Positions 24,514 through 35,726 of a stretch of DNA of 64,000 nt are shown in pieces (position 1 is the first letter of the stretch; each line of letters opens with the position of its first letter). The notes below the pieces were generated by a model that was given only the letters and a program-made list of their open reading frames with translations, ran no database searches and was not told the DNA's origin. Origin of the DNA: Streptomyces albireticuli (lineage in GTDB: Bacteria; Actinomycetota; Actinomycetes; Streptomycetales; Streptomycetaceae); contig NZ_CP021744.1 of NCBI RefSeq assembly GCF_002192455.1, forward strand, positions 2,572,001 through 2,636,000. Reading direction: 5' to 3'. A program made the translations under genes and the position numbers.

Positions 24514-26859
24514 TTGAGCACAGGCATCTCACCACGCAGCAGACGCCCCTTATCCAGAGCGGTGGCGCTGTTCTCCGCGCTACTGCTTCCGGCCGCCGCC
24601 CTCGTCGGCCTCTCCACGGCATCCCAGGCGGCATCCCAGGCACCGCCCCGAGCAGCACCCCAAGCGGCAGCGGCCACCGCCGGCTTCGCCAAGACCTCCG
24701 ACTGGGGCACCGGCTACCAGGCCGAGTGGACCATCCGTAACACCGGCACCACCACCATCAACTCCTGGACCGTCGAGTGGGACTTCCCCTCCGGCACCAG
24801 CGTCGGCGCCTACTGGGACGCGCTGATCACCAGCTCGGGCACCCACCACACCGCCAAGAACCGCGAGTACAACGGCACCATCGCCCCCGGCGCGAGCGTC
24901 ACCTTCGGCTTCGTCGCCGCGGGCAACGGCGACCCCACCGGCTGCAAGCTCGACGGCGGCCCCTGCGAGGGCTCCCCCGCCGACACCCCGCCCAGCGCCC
25001 CGGGACAGCCCTCCTCCACCGGCGTCACGGCGAGCAGCATCGCCCTGACCTGGGCCGCCGCCACGGACGACAAGGGCGTGAAGAACTACGACGTCTACCG
25101 CGGTGAGACCGTCGTCGGCACGGTCTCCACCACGGCGTTCACCGACACGGGCCTCAGCGCCGACACCGACTACACCTACAAGGTCGTCGCCCGGGACACC
25201 GCCGGCCAGACCGGCCCCGCGAGCCCCTCCGCCACCCTGCGCACCGGCTCCGGCGGCGGCACCGACAAGCCGCCCTCCGCGCCCGGCACCCCGGCCGCGA
25301 CGGCGGTCACCGACACGACCGTCACCCTGAAGTGGCCCGCCGCCACCGACGACAAGGGCGTCAAGGACTACGACGTCTACCGCGGCACCACGAAGGTCGC
25401 CACGGTGACCAAGCTGACCCACAAGGACACCGGCCTCACCGCGGGCACCGACTACACCTACACCGTCGTGGCCCGCGACAGCGCCGACCAGACCGGCAAG
25501 GCCAGCGCCCCGCTGACCGTACGGACCACCGGGGGCGGCACCCAGCCACCGGTCGACCGCGCCAAGGTGGGCTACTTCGTCCAGTGGGGCATCTACGGGC
25601 GCGGCTACACGGTGAAGTCGCTGGAGACCACCGGCGCCGCCGCCAAGCTCACCCACATCAACTACTCGTTCTCCAACATCCACCCCACCAACCTCACCTG
25701 CCTCAATGGCGTCACCAAGGCCACCACGCCCAACCCCCAGGACCCCAGCCAGGGGGACGGCGCGGGCGACTCCTGGGCCGACTACGAGAAGGGCTTCTCG
25801 GCCGGGGAGTCGATCGACGGCGTGGGCGACACCTGGGACCAGAAGCTGGCCGGCAACTTCAACCAGCTGAGGAAGCTCAAGGCCAAACACCCCAACCTCA
25901 AGATCAATATGTCGCTCGGCGGCTGGACCTACAGCAAGTACTTCTCGGACGTCGCCAAGACGGACGCCTCCCGGCAGAAGTTCGTGAAGTCCTGCATCGA
26001 CATGTACATCAAGGGTGACCTGCCGGCCGTCAACGGGCGGGGCGGGGCCGGCGTCGCCGCCGGGATCTTCGACGGCTTCGACATCGACTGGGAGTGGCCG
26101 GGCTCCGAGGGCCACGCCGGCAACCACGTCTCCAAGGACGACAAGGCCAACAACACCCTGCTCTTCGCGGAATTCCGCCGCCAGCTCGACGCCCTGAGCA
26201 CCACCACGGGCAAGAAGTACCTGGTCACGGCCTTCACCCCGGCCGACCCGGGCAAGATCGAGGCGGGCTGGGACATCACCACCAAGGACGGCACGCCCAG
26301 CGTCTTCGACTACATGGACTTCGCCAACGTCCAGGGCTACGACTTCCACGGCTCCGGCAGCGACAACAGCTGGGAGCCGAACCGGACCGGCCACCAGGGC
26401 AACCTCTACACCGACGCCCAGGACCCGTACACCACGAAGTTCAGCGTCGAGTCGACCGTCCAGGCCTATCTCGACGCCGGCGTCGACCCCCGCAAGATCG
26501 TCCTGGGCCTGGCCTTCTACGGTCGCGGCTGGCAGCAGGTCGCCGACGGCGGCGCGCGCGGCGAGTGGCAGACGGCGAACGGCGCGGCCCCCGGCCAGTT
26601 CCCCGAGGAGGCCGGTACGCGCGGCTACGACAACCTCCTGGCGTCCGTGCCGAACCTGACCGTCCACCACGACGAGCAGTCCGTGGCCACGTACGGCTAC
26701 ACCGGCGCCAACGGTCAGTGGTGGACCTTCGACGACGTCTGGTCGATCGGCAAGAAGACGGCCTGGCTGAAGACGAAGGGGCTGGGTGGCGTCATGATCT
26801 GGGAGATGTCCGGGGACAGCGGCACACTGATGACCGCCGTCGACAACGGGCTCCGATAG
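24514..26859 (+). CDS. chiC: Secreted family 18 chitinase with CBM2 and two FnIII domains
   Basis: Hydrolyses chitin outside the cell. The 781 residues are: signal peptide (1-39, cleavage after SQAA), CBM2-like domain (about 52-150), two near-duplicate fibronectin III modules (160-245 and 253-338), and the GH18 domain (350-781) with DGFDIDWEW, catalytic Glu527 and its Asp partners 520, 523 and 525. The start is TTG 24514, placed by GAGGAG six bases upstream. Classical ChiC has one FnIII module as I recall, so this one is longer and the symbol is tentative. The untranslated leader is about 100 nt. Confidence 0.93.
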   Translation: MSTGISPRSRRPLSRAVALFSALLLPAAALVGLSTASQAASQAPPRAAPQAAAATAGFAKTSDWGTGYQAEWTIRNTGTTTINSWTVEWDFPSGTSVGAYWDALITSSGTHHTAKNREYNGTIAPGASVTFGFVAAGNGDPTGCKLDGGPCEGSPADTPPSAPGQPSSTGVTASSIALTWAAATDDKGVKNYDVYRGETVVGTVSTTAFTDTGLSADTDYTYKVVARDTAGQTGPASPSATLRTGSGGGTDKPPSAPGTPAATAVTDTTVTLKWPAATDDKGVKDYDVYRGTTKVATVTKLTHKDTGLTAGTDYTYTVVARDSADQTGKASAPLTVRTTGGGTQPPVDRAKVGYFVQWGIYGRGYTVKSLETTGAAAKLTHINYSFSNIHPTNLTCLNGVTKATTPNPQDPSQGDGAGDSWADYEKGFSAGESIDGVGDTWDQKLAGNFNQLRKLKAKHPNLKINMSLGGWTYSKYFSDVAKTDASRQKFVKSCIDMYIKGDLPAVNGRGGAGVAAGIFDGFDIDWEWPGSEGHAGNHVSKDDKANNTLLFAEFRRQLDALSTTTGKKYLVTAFTPADPGKIEAGWDITTKDGTPSVFDYMDFANVQGYDFHGSGSDNSWEPNRTGHQGNLYTDAQDPYTTKFSVESTVQAYLDAGVDPRKIVLGLAFYGRGWQQVADGGARGEWQTANGAAPGQFPEEAGTRGYDNLLASVPNLTVHHDEQSVATYGYTGANGQWWTFDDVWSIGKKTAWLKTKGLGGVMIWEMSGDSGTLMTAVDNGLR

Positions 26860-26864
26860 CGAGA

Positions 26865-26906
26865 ATCGTCGGCCGGGTGGGACAGATGTCCCGCCCGGCC
26901 GACGAT
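26865..26906. terminator. Bidirectional terminator between chitinase and DUF2550 gene
   Basis: A 19-bp stem (26865-26883 with 26888-26906, one G-U pair) around a 4-nt loop lies between convergent stops. Confidence 0.88.
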
Positions 26907-26921
26907 CGATGCCACGGAAAC

Positions 26922-27371
26922 CTACGCCACGTTCACGCGCTGGCCCGGCGGCGCCGCCTCCAGCCAGGCCAGGAAGCCCGTCAGGGCGTCCTCGCTCATC
27001 GCCAGCTCCAGGCGCGTGCCCCGGTGCGAACAGATCAGCACGACCGCGTCGGACAGCAGGGCCAGCTCCTCGTCGCCGAGCGGCGGCCGCCGCTCCAGCA
27101 CCTCGATCGACGCGCGCTCCAGCAGCCGGCGCGGCCGGTACGCGTACGAGAAGACCCGGAACCACTCGATCCGGTCACTGTTGTAGCGGGCGACGCCGTA
27201 CACCCACCCCTTGCCGTCCGGGGCCGGGTCCGTCTCGGGCACGTTCCACCGCAGGCTACAGTCGAAGGTGCCGCCGGACCGCTGGATCAGCCGTCTGCGC
27301 AGCCCGAAGACGAACAGCCCCAACAGCACCAGCAAGACGACGATGCCGCTCACGAGCAGAGCGAGGACCAT
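26922..27371 (-). CDS. DUF2550 membrane-anchored protein
   Basis: A conserved actinobacterial protein of unknown function found downstream of the atp operon. The 149 residues have one N-terminal transmembrane helix (about 2-23), then a basic stretch FGLRRRLIQRSGG and a compact cytoplasmic domain with CSLRWNVPE and WYGVARY-like features. AGGAGG lies 9 nt before ATG 27371 and only 3 nt before GTG 27377, so the ATG is preferred. It is separated from atpC by a strong hairpin, so it is probably transcribed mostly on its own. Confidence 0.86.
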   Translation of the reverse strand: MVLALLVSGIVVLLVLLGLFVFGLRRRLIQRSGGTFDCSLRWNVPETDPAPDGKGWVYGVARYNSDRIEWFRVFSYAYRPRRLLERASIEVLERRPPLGDEELALLSDAVVLICSHRGTRLELAMSEDALTGFLAWLEAAPPGQRVNVA

Positions 27372-27417
27372 CTCCACCGACCTCCTCGCATCATCTAGAG
27401 CAACCGCACCTGTATTG

Positions 27418-27467
27418 CCTCAGCCGCGAACCGCCCTGGAATGTTCCAGTGCGGTCCGCGGCTGAGG
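27418..27467 (-). terminator. atp operon terminator
   Basis: An interrupted 24-position stem (22 pairs, including a perfect 11-bp outer stem CCTCAGCCGCG) lies 22 nt past the atpC stop. Confidence 0.9.
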
Positions 27468-27489
27468 GACGATCTCTGTGGGTCGCGGG

Positions 27490-27864
27490 CTAGTGAACGC
27501 CCGTGACCGCACGCAGCCGGACATCCGCGCGACGCTCGGCGGCCGCGTCGGCCTCCGACTTCGCACGCTCCAGCGCGCGCTCGGCGCGCTGGACATCGAT
27601 CTCGTCGGCCAGCTCGGCGACCTCGGCGACGAGCGACAGCTTGTCGTCCGCGAACGAGATGAAACCACCGTGCACCGCGGCGACGACATTGCCGTCGGCG
27701 GTCTTGATGGTCACCGGGCCGGACTCCAGCACACCGAGCAGCGGCTGGTGGCCGGGCATGACGCCGATGTCACCCGATGTGGTACGCGCGATGACCAGAG
27801 TGGCCTCGCCGGACCAGACGCTTCGGTCCGCCGCGACCAGCTCGACGTGCAGCTCAGCAGCCAA
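27490..27864 (-). CDS. atpC: F1F0 ATP synthase epsilon subunit
   Basis: Rotor-stalk subunit of F1 that couples gamma rotation and inhibits ATP hydrolysis. The 124 residues show the beta-sandwich (AELHVELVAADRSVWSGEA, GDIGVMPGHQPLLGVLESG) and a C-terminal helical hairpin. The TTG at 27864 was chosen: GGAG lies just upstream and the family begins AAELHVEL. It is last in the operon and is set apart from atpD by a 14-bp hairpin, which may tune its amount. Confidence 0.95.
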   Translation of the reverse strand: MAAELHVELVAADRSVWSGEATLVIARTTSGDIGVMPGHQPLLGVLESGPVTIKTADGNVVAAVHGGFISFADDKLSLVAEVAELADEIDVQRAERALERAKSEADAAAERRADVRLRAVTGVH

Positions 27865-27929
27865 CGTGGCTCCTCGGGTCTCCACCTGCCGGGTGCGGCA
27901 GGTGTTGGGTCAAAGAATAGGGGACGTGA

Positions 27930-27962
27930 CGACCGGGGGCGGGAGCGCCCCGCCCCCGGTCG
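27930..27962 (-). terminator. Hairpin between atpD and atpC
   Basis: A perfect 14-bp stem (CGACCGGGGGCGGG with CCCGCCCCCGGTCG, 5-nt loop) lies 14 nt past the atpD stop. It may act as a partial terminator or as a stabilising 3' structure for the upstream message. Confidence 0.7.
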
Positions 27963-27976
27963 AAAGGCACGGGGCC

Positions 27977-30342
<2,366 letters not shown>

Positions 30343-30365
30343 GGATCAGGTCCCTTCCGTCGTGG

Positions 30366-31958
30366 TCACTTCGCGGAGCCGGCCGTGGCGTCGTCACCGA
30401 GAAGCTTGCCGTCCGAGGTCTCGAACTGCTTCTTGAAGGTGGCGATGGCGTCGGCGAGCGCCTGGAGGGTGTCGTCGGACATCTTGCCGCCCTCGACGAT
30501 GCTGGTCATCAGGCCCTTGTGCTCGCGGCCCAGGTAGTCGAGCATCTCGCGCTCGAAGCGCTGGATGTCCTCGACCGGCACGTCGTCCATCTTGCCGGTG
30601 GTGCCGGCCCAGACGGAGACGACCTGGTCCTCGACGGAGTACGGGGCGTACTGGCCCTGCTTCAGCAGCTCGACCATGCGCTTGCCGCGCTCCAGCTGCG
30701 ACTTCGAGGCCGCGTCCAGGTCGGAACCGAAGGCGGCGAACGCCTCCAGCTCGCGGTACTGGGCGAGGTCGACACGGAGTCGGCCGGAGACCTGCTTCAT
30801 GGCCTTGTGCTGGGCGGAGCCACCGACGCGGGAGACCGAGATACCGACGTTCAGCGCCGGGCGCTGGCCCGCGTTGAACAGGTCGGACTCCAGGAAGCAC
30901 TGGCCGTCGGTGATGGAGATGACGTTGGTCGGGATGAACGCCGAGACGTCGTTGGCCTTGGTCTCGACGATCGGCAGACCGGTCATCGAACCGGCACCCA
31001 TCTCGTCGGAGAGCTTGGCGCAGCGCTCCAGCAGACGCGAGTGCAGGTAGAAGACGTCACCCGGGTAGGCCTCACGGCCCGGCGGGCGGCGCAGCAGCAG
31101 GGACACGGCGCGGTAGGCGTCGGCCTGCTTCGAGAGGTCGTCGAAGACGATCAGGACGTGCTTGCCCTGGTACATCCAGTGCTGGCCGATGGCCGAGCCG
31201 GTGTACGGGGCGAGGTACTTGAAGCCGGCCGGGTCGGACGCGGGAGCGGCGACGATCGTCGTGTACTCCAGGGCGCCGGCCTCCTCCAGGGCGCCGCGCA
31301 CGGACGCGATGGTGGAGCCCTTCTGGCCGATGGCGACGTAGATGCAGCGGACCTGCTTCTTCGGGTCGCCCGAGCGCCAGTTGTCGCGCTGGTTGATGAT
31401 CGTGTCGACGGCCAGCGCGGTCTTGCCGGTCTGACGGTCACCGATGATCAGCTGACGCTGGCCACGGCCGATCGGCACCATGGCGTCGACGGCCTTGAGA
31501 CCGGTCTGCATCGGCTCGTGGACCGACTTACGGACCATGACGCCGGGAGCCTGAAGCTCCAGGGCGCGGCGTCCTTCGGTCGCGATCTCGCCGAGGCCGT
31601 CGATCGGGTTGCCCAGCGGGTCGACGACGCGGCCGAGGTAGCCCTCGCCCACCGCGACGGAGAGCACCTCACCGGTGCGCTGCACCGGCTGGCCCTCCTC
31701 GATGCCGCTGAACTCGCCGAGGACGACCGCACCGATCTCGCGCTCCTCGAGGTTGAGGGCGAGACCGAGGGTTCCGTCCTCGAACCGCAGCAGCTCGTTC
31801 GCCATGGCCGAGGGAAGACCCTCGACCTTCGCGATGCCGTCGCCGGCAACGCTGACCGTACCGACCTCCTCGCGCGAGGCCGCGTCCGGCTTGTACGCCT
31901 GGACAAAGTTCTCCAGCGCGTCCCGGATCTCCTCCGGCCGGATCGTGAGCTCCGCCAT
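30366..31958 (-). CDS. atpA: F1F0 ATP synthase alpha subunit
   Basis: Regulatory nucleotide-binding subunit of the F1 hexamer. The 530 residues have Walker A GDRQTGKT (173-180), [10 protein letters not shown] and [27 protein letters not shown]. The ATG at 31958 begins [10 protein letters not shown] as in relatives; in-frame codons upstream to 32078 read through the intergenic leader and are rejected. The C-terminus carries a roughly 20-residue extension ([16 protein letters not shown] onward) typical of actinobacteria. Confidence 0.98.
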   Translation of the reverse strand: MAELTIRPEEIRDALENFVQAYKPDAASREEVGTVSVAGDGIAKVEGLPSAMANELLRFEDGTLGLALNLEEREIGAVVLGEFSGIEEGQPVQRTGEVLSVAVGEGYLGRVVDPLGNPIDGLGEIATEGRRALELQAPGVMVRKSVHEPMQTGLKAVDAMVPIGRGQRQLIIGDRQTGKTALAVDTIINQRDNWRSGDPKKQVRCIYVAIGQKGSTIASVRGALEEAGALEYTTIVAAPASDPAGFKYLAPYTGSAIGQHWMYQGKHVLIVFDDLSKQADAYRAVSLLLRRPPGREAYPGDVFYLHSRLLERCAKLSDEMGAGSMTGLPIVETKANDVSAFIPTNVISITDGQCFLESDLFNAGQRPALNVGISVSRVGGSAQHKAMKQVSGRLRVDLAQYRELEAFAAFGSDLDAASKSQLERGKRMVELLKQGQYAPYSVEDQVVSVWAGTTGKMDDVPVEDIQRFEREMLDYLGREHKGLMTSIVEGGKMSDDTLQALADAIATFKKQFETSDGKLLGDDATAGSAK

Positions 31959-32098
31959 CTGGGTTCCCTGCTCTCCTTGTTGGGCCCGAAGTATTTCTTC
32001 TCCGGGGTGTGGTGCCCACAGCGGTCGCGCTGCGGGCCCCCGGAGGACACCGTCGGCCCAACCCGGGCCGTCAGTCATGCTCTTGAATTGGTGGCTGG

Positions 32099-32914
32099 TC
32101 AGCCGGCCATCCGCCGGTCCGCCTCGGCGAGACGGTCCGCGATGCTGCCGTTGATGACCTCGTCGCCGATCCGCACCTGGACACCACCGAGGATCTCGGG
32201 GTCCACGTCCAGGTTGAGGTGGACACGACGGCCGTACAGCTTGGCCAGGACGTCACCGAGGCGCTGCTTCTGGGCATCGCTCATCGGCACCGCGGAGGTG
32301 ACCTCCGCGACCATCCGGTCCCGGCGGTCGGCGGCCTGCTTGGAGAGGGCGTTCAGCCCTGACTCCAGGCTACGACCACGCGGCGCGGTCACCAATCGGG
32401 CCACGAGCCGCTCGGTGACCGGGTTGGCCCGGCCGCCCAGGAGCTCACGGACCAGCCCGGCCTTGGCCGTGCGGTCCGCGACCTTGTCCGTCAGCGCGGA
32501 GCGGAGCTCGCTGCTGGAGCTCACGATCCGGCCGAAGCGGAACAGCTCGTCCTCGACGTCGTCCAGGACACCCGCGCGCTCGGCGGCGATGAGGTCGGCA
32601 CCGGAGGCGAGCTCCTCGGCCGCGTCCACCAGGTCACGCGAGCGCGACCAGCGGGAGCGGACCATGCCGGCCAGCAGGTCCGCGGTCTCGCCGCCGACCT
32701 GTCCGCCGATCAGACGCCGGGCCAGCTCGGCCTTGGCCTCGCCGCCCTGCGCCGGGTCGGTGAGGACCCGACGCAGCGAGACCTCGCGGTCGAGCAGCCC
32801 GGTGACCGCGGCGAGCTCGTCGGCGAGCTTCGCCGCGTCCACGGACGTGTTGTCCGCGAGTGCGTCGAGGCTCTCGCGTGCGGAGGCCAGTGCCTCCCGG
32901 CTCGCTCCGCTCAT
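32099..32914 (-). CDS. atpH: F1F0 ATP synthase delta subunit
   Basis: Peripheral stalk subunit that joins F1 to subunit b. At 271 residues it is longer than the 180-residue proteobacterial delta because actinobacteria carry an extra N-terminal region. The C-terminal half shows the conserved signature [17 protein letters not shown] (here [21 protein letters not shown]). Its ATG overlaps the atpF stop by 4 nt, indicating translational coupling. Confidence 0.96.
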   Translation of the reverse strand: MSGASREALASARESLDALADNTSVDAAKLADELAAVTGLLDREVSLRRVLTDPAQGGEAKAELARRLIGGQVGGETADLLAGMVRSRWSRSRDLVDAAEELASGADLIAAERAGVLDDVEDELFRFGRIVSSSSELRSALTDKVADRTAKAGLVRELLGGRANPVTERLVARLVTAPRGRSLESGLNALSKQAADRRDRMVAEVTSAVPMSDAQKQRLGDVLAKLYGRRVHLNLDVDPEILGGVQVRIGDEVINGSIADRLAEADRRMAG

Positions 32915-33474
32915 CGGGTGGCCTCGGCCTTCTTCTGGTCGGCCGCCTTGGCCTCGAGGTCATCGAGGAAGCGGTCGACGGTACGGCTCTGCCGGGACGC
33001 GTCCCCGAGGGACTCGCCGACGATCCGGCCGGCCAGGTCGCCGGCGAGCTTGCCCACGTCCTGGCGGAGCGAGGCCGCGGCGGCCTTGCGGTCGGCCTCG
33101 ATCTGGGCGTGACCGGCAGCGATGATCTCCTCGCGCTGGCGCTGGCCCTCGGACCGCATGTCGGCGATCAGCGCGACACCCTGTTCCTGGGCTTCCTGGC
33201 GCAGCCGGGAGGCCTCGTGGCGGGCATCGGCGAGCTGCGCCCGGTAGTCCTCGAGCACCTGCTGAGCCTCGGCCTGGGCGGCCTCGGCCTTCTCCATGCC
33301 GCCTTCGATGGCCTCGCGACGCTCGTCCAGAGACTTGTTGATCGTCGGGAGGAGCTTCTTGGCGAGGAAGAAGAAGACGATGGCGAAGGCGATCAGGCCG
33401 ATGACGAGCTCTGGGAGCGGCGGGAGGAGGGGGGGTTCCATTTCCCCCTCCGACGCCAACATCAGGGCGTTCAC
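32911..33474 (-). CDS. atpF: F1F0 ATP synthase subunit b
   Basis: Membrane anchor of the peripheral stalk. The 187 residues have one transmembrane helix (about 22-41, LVIGLIAFAIVFFFLAKKL) followed by a long charged helix that dimerises with its partner. It starts at GTG 33474 with GAAGG upstream. It overlaps atpH by 4 nt. Confidence 0.96.
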   Translation of the reverse strand: MNALMLASEGEMEPPLLPPLPELVIGLIAFAIVFFFLAKKLLPTINKSLDERREAIEGGMEKAEAAQAEAQQVLEDYRAQLADARHEASRLRQEAQEQGVALIADMRSEGQRQREEIIAAGHAQIEADRKAAAASLRQDVGKLAGDLAGRIVGESLGDASRQSRTVDRFLDDLEAKAADQKKAEATR

Positions 33475-33515
33475 ATCAATGCCTTCCGTCGAAAACAGTG
33501 GTCGTCAGGCTGCGA

Positions 33516-33845
<330 letters not shown>

Positions 33846-34655
33846 TCAGTGATGCTCGGCGAGAGCGCCCTGGACGTAGTTGGTGGCCAGCAGCACGAAG
33901 ACGTACGCCTGGACGGCCTGGATGAAGAGCTCGAAGGCGGTCATCACGATGGTCATCACGAAGGACACACCGGCGTAGGCGATCCCGATGCCGTTCAGCA
34001 GGTACCAGCTGGCGACCGTGAACATCAGGATCAGCAGGTGGCCGGCGAACATGTTGGCGAAGAGTCGGACCGCGTGGGTGAACGGGCGGATGATCACGTT
34101 CGAGAAGAACTCGAGGACCACTGCCAGCGGGAGGATCGGTCCCAGCGCCTTGTCGTAGCCCGTGATGTTCTTCAGGCCGCCGATGAAGCCGTGCTTCTTG
34201 AACGTCAGGTACATCCAGAGGACGTAGACGATCAGGGCGAGCGCCGCCGGGAAGGCGATGATCGAGGTCACGGGGAACTGGGCGACCGGAATGATCGACC
34301 AGAGATTCATGATCCAGACAAAGAAGAACAGCGAGACCATCAGGGGGACGTACTTCTCGCCCTCCTTCTTGCCGAGCGCCTCATAGACGATGCCGCGGCG
34401 CACGAAGTCGTAGCCCGCCTCACCGACCATCTGCAACTTGCCCGGGACCACCTTGGCCCGGCCGAACGCCGCCCAGAAGAAACCGATGATCACGACCGTG
34501 CTCAGCACGGCCAGCAGCATCGGCTTGTTGAAGTCGAAGCCGCCAATGCTGAAGATCGGTTCGAACAGGAACGAGTGAAGCCCTGGGGCCGGGAAGCCGC
34601 ACCCATCGAAGATGTGGCAATCGGTCTCGAAGGCGAGCATCTGGTCAGCACTCAC
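33846..34655 (-). CDS. atpB: F1F0 ATP synthase subunit a
   Basis: Static proton channel of Fo. The 269 residues have about six transmembrane helices, and the essential Arg lies in the helix with FTHAVRLFANMFAGHLL. The GTG at 34655 (VSADQMLAFETD) was chosen because AAGGAG stands six bases upstream; the in-frame start at 34691 has no such site. About 260 bp separate it from atpI, with no gene in between. Confidence 0.96.
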   Translation of the reverse strand: MSADQMLAFETDCHIFDGCGFPAPGLHSFLFEPIFSIGGFDFNKPMLLAVLSTVVIIGFFWAAFGRAKVVPGKLQMVGEAGYDFVRRGIVYEALGKKEGEKYVPLMVSLFFFVWIMNLWSIIPVAQFPVTSIIAFPAALALIVYVLWMYLTFKKHGFIGGLKNITGYDKALGPILPLAVVLEFFSNVIIRPFTHAVRLFANMFAGHLLILMFTVASWYLLNGIGIAYAGVSFVMTIVMTAFELFIQAVQAYVFVLLATNYVQGALAEHH

Positions 34656-34916
34656 CGCGAGCTCCTTCAGCGTGGCGCATAGGTACGGCAACCTCGTTGT
34701 GTCGGCACGGCGCGCAGCCGCGGAACGGCACTGGACTGGTCATGCGGATGGGGGGCGTGATCGGCGCGGGGCCGGTCGGGGTATTCGGCATCAGCTGCAT
34801 GGACCGCCGATTCCGTCCCGGAAAACTCGGGAGTTCAGCCGCCTGCGCCCACTGTGCCTCAGATGGCACCGGACGATAGCAGGTGAGCGCCGGCACCTTT
34901 ATTCCGGCCCTACCGG

Positions 34917-35354
34917 TCACGTCGGAGACCCGGCGGGCGTGGTGTTCTTCGCCTCGGCGGATTCCGGATCCACATAGAGGATCTTGGCCTTCAGATACGC
35001 CCGCGTCTGGGCGGCGGTCCACACGAGGACCGCGGCGAGCAGGGAGAACGCGAAGGCCCGGGTGTTGAAGAGCGACGTGTCCCGGAAGACCGCGAGCACG
35101 ACGGCCGCGATCAGGAACTGCGTCACATAGAGAACCAGGCCCATGGCCTGGAACAAGTGCGGGAAGGACTTGGCCGTGCGCTGGAGAACGTAGAGCCCCA
35201 TGGCCATGACGCCGCCCGCGACCAGCGTGCCGACGGCACCGCCGATCGCGCCCTTGCCCCCGGCCAGCGCTCCGCTGACGGCGACTGCGACAACACCGGC
35301 GGCGGCGGTCGGGACGGCGCACTGAAGGAGTGTTCGGGCGTCGTTGGACTGCAT
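34917..35354 (-). CDS. atpI: ATP synthase protein I (AtpI)
   Basis: Small membrane protein at the head of the operon, thought to help assembly of the c-ring or supply of Mg. The 145 residues have four transmembrane helices and a short polar C-terminus (DPESAEAKNTTPAG). It is less conserved than the structural genes, and the call relies on both topology and its place before atpB. A Rex-like site lies about 125 bp upstream. Confidence 0.9.
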   Translation of the reverse strand: MQSNDARTLLQCAVPTAAAGVVAVAVSGALAGGKGAIGGAVGTLVAGGVMAMGLYVLQRTAKSFPHLFQAMGLVLYVTQFLIAAVVLAVFRDTSLFNTRAFAFSLLAAVLVWTAAQTRAYLKAKILYVDPESAEAKNTTPAGSPT

Positions 35355-35477
35355 GAAGGGTTTCTCCGGCGATCGGAAGCAACGATTCGTCGTGAACGAG
35401 CGTATCCCCGGGAGTGAGACATGGACTCGCGACGAAGGGCCGCCGCACTACGGTCCTTCGGCTTCAGCACCGGGTTT

Positions 35478-35493
35478 CGTGAACGGTATCACA
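35478..35493 (-). promoter_or_regulatory. Rex-like operator (ROP) upstream of atpI
   Basis: CGTGAACGGTATCACA matches TGTGAAC-N3-TTCACA at 11 of 13 fixed positions. A possible -10 (TAGTTT on the minus strand, 35498-35493) overlaps it by one base, so a bound repressor would cover the start site. Rex senses NADH/NAD+ and is known to control respiratory genes in Streptomyces. Confidence 0.7.
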
Positions 35494-35523
35494 AACTATT
35501 TGATGAGGTCTTTACCTACATCG

Positions 35524-35539
35524 TGTGCTCGACGTCACA
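35524..35539 (-). promoter_or_regulatory. Second, weaker Rex-like site
   Basis: TGTGCTCGACGTCACA keeps both outer halves (TGTG and TCACA) of the ROP consensus, with three inner mismatches, 46 bp from the first site. It may be a second half-affinity operator or a chance palindrome. Confidence 0.35.
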
Positions 35540-35726
35540 CGCAGGAGTGAAGTGGCTGGTCATAGCGCTGACGAGACCCTGATTCCTCTGCTAGAGGCCC
35601 GTCCTCCGTTTGGCCTCCTGTGACCTCTCCGTGACCGATCGGCTCCGGCCCGCTCCTGACCGGTTCGGACCGCTTCGGGCTGGTTCGGCCCGAAGCAGGC
35701 CTCGCCGCCGTCCGGGAGTCCCCGCC

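Noticed and set aside
24580..27165. Long minus-strand frame opposite the chitinase
   Set aside because: The chitinase strand has signal, domains and catalytic motifs; the antisense product is Gly/Val/Asp-rich noise.
30519..33125. Long plus-strand frame across atpA and atpH
   Set aside because: Antisense to two certain ATP synthase genes.
34656..34691. Longer atpB start adding twelve residues
   Set aside because: No ribosome site there; AAGGAG directs the GTG at 34655.
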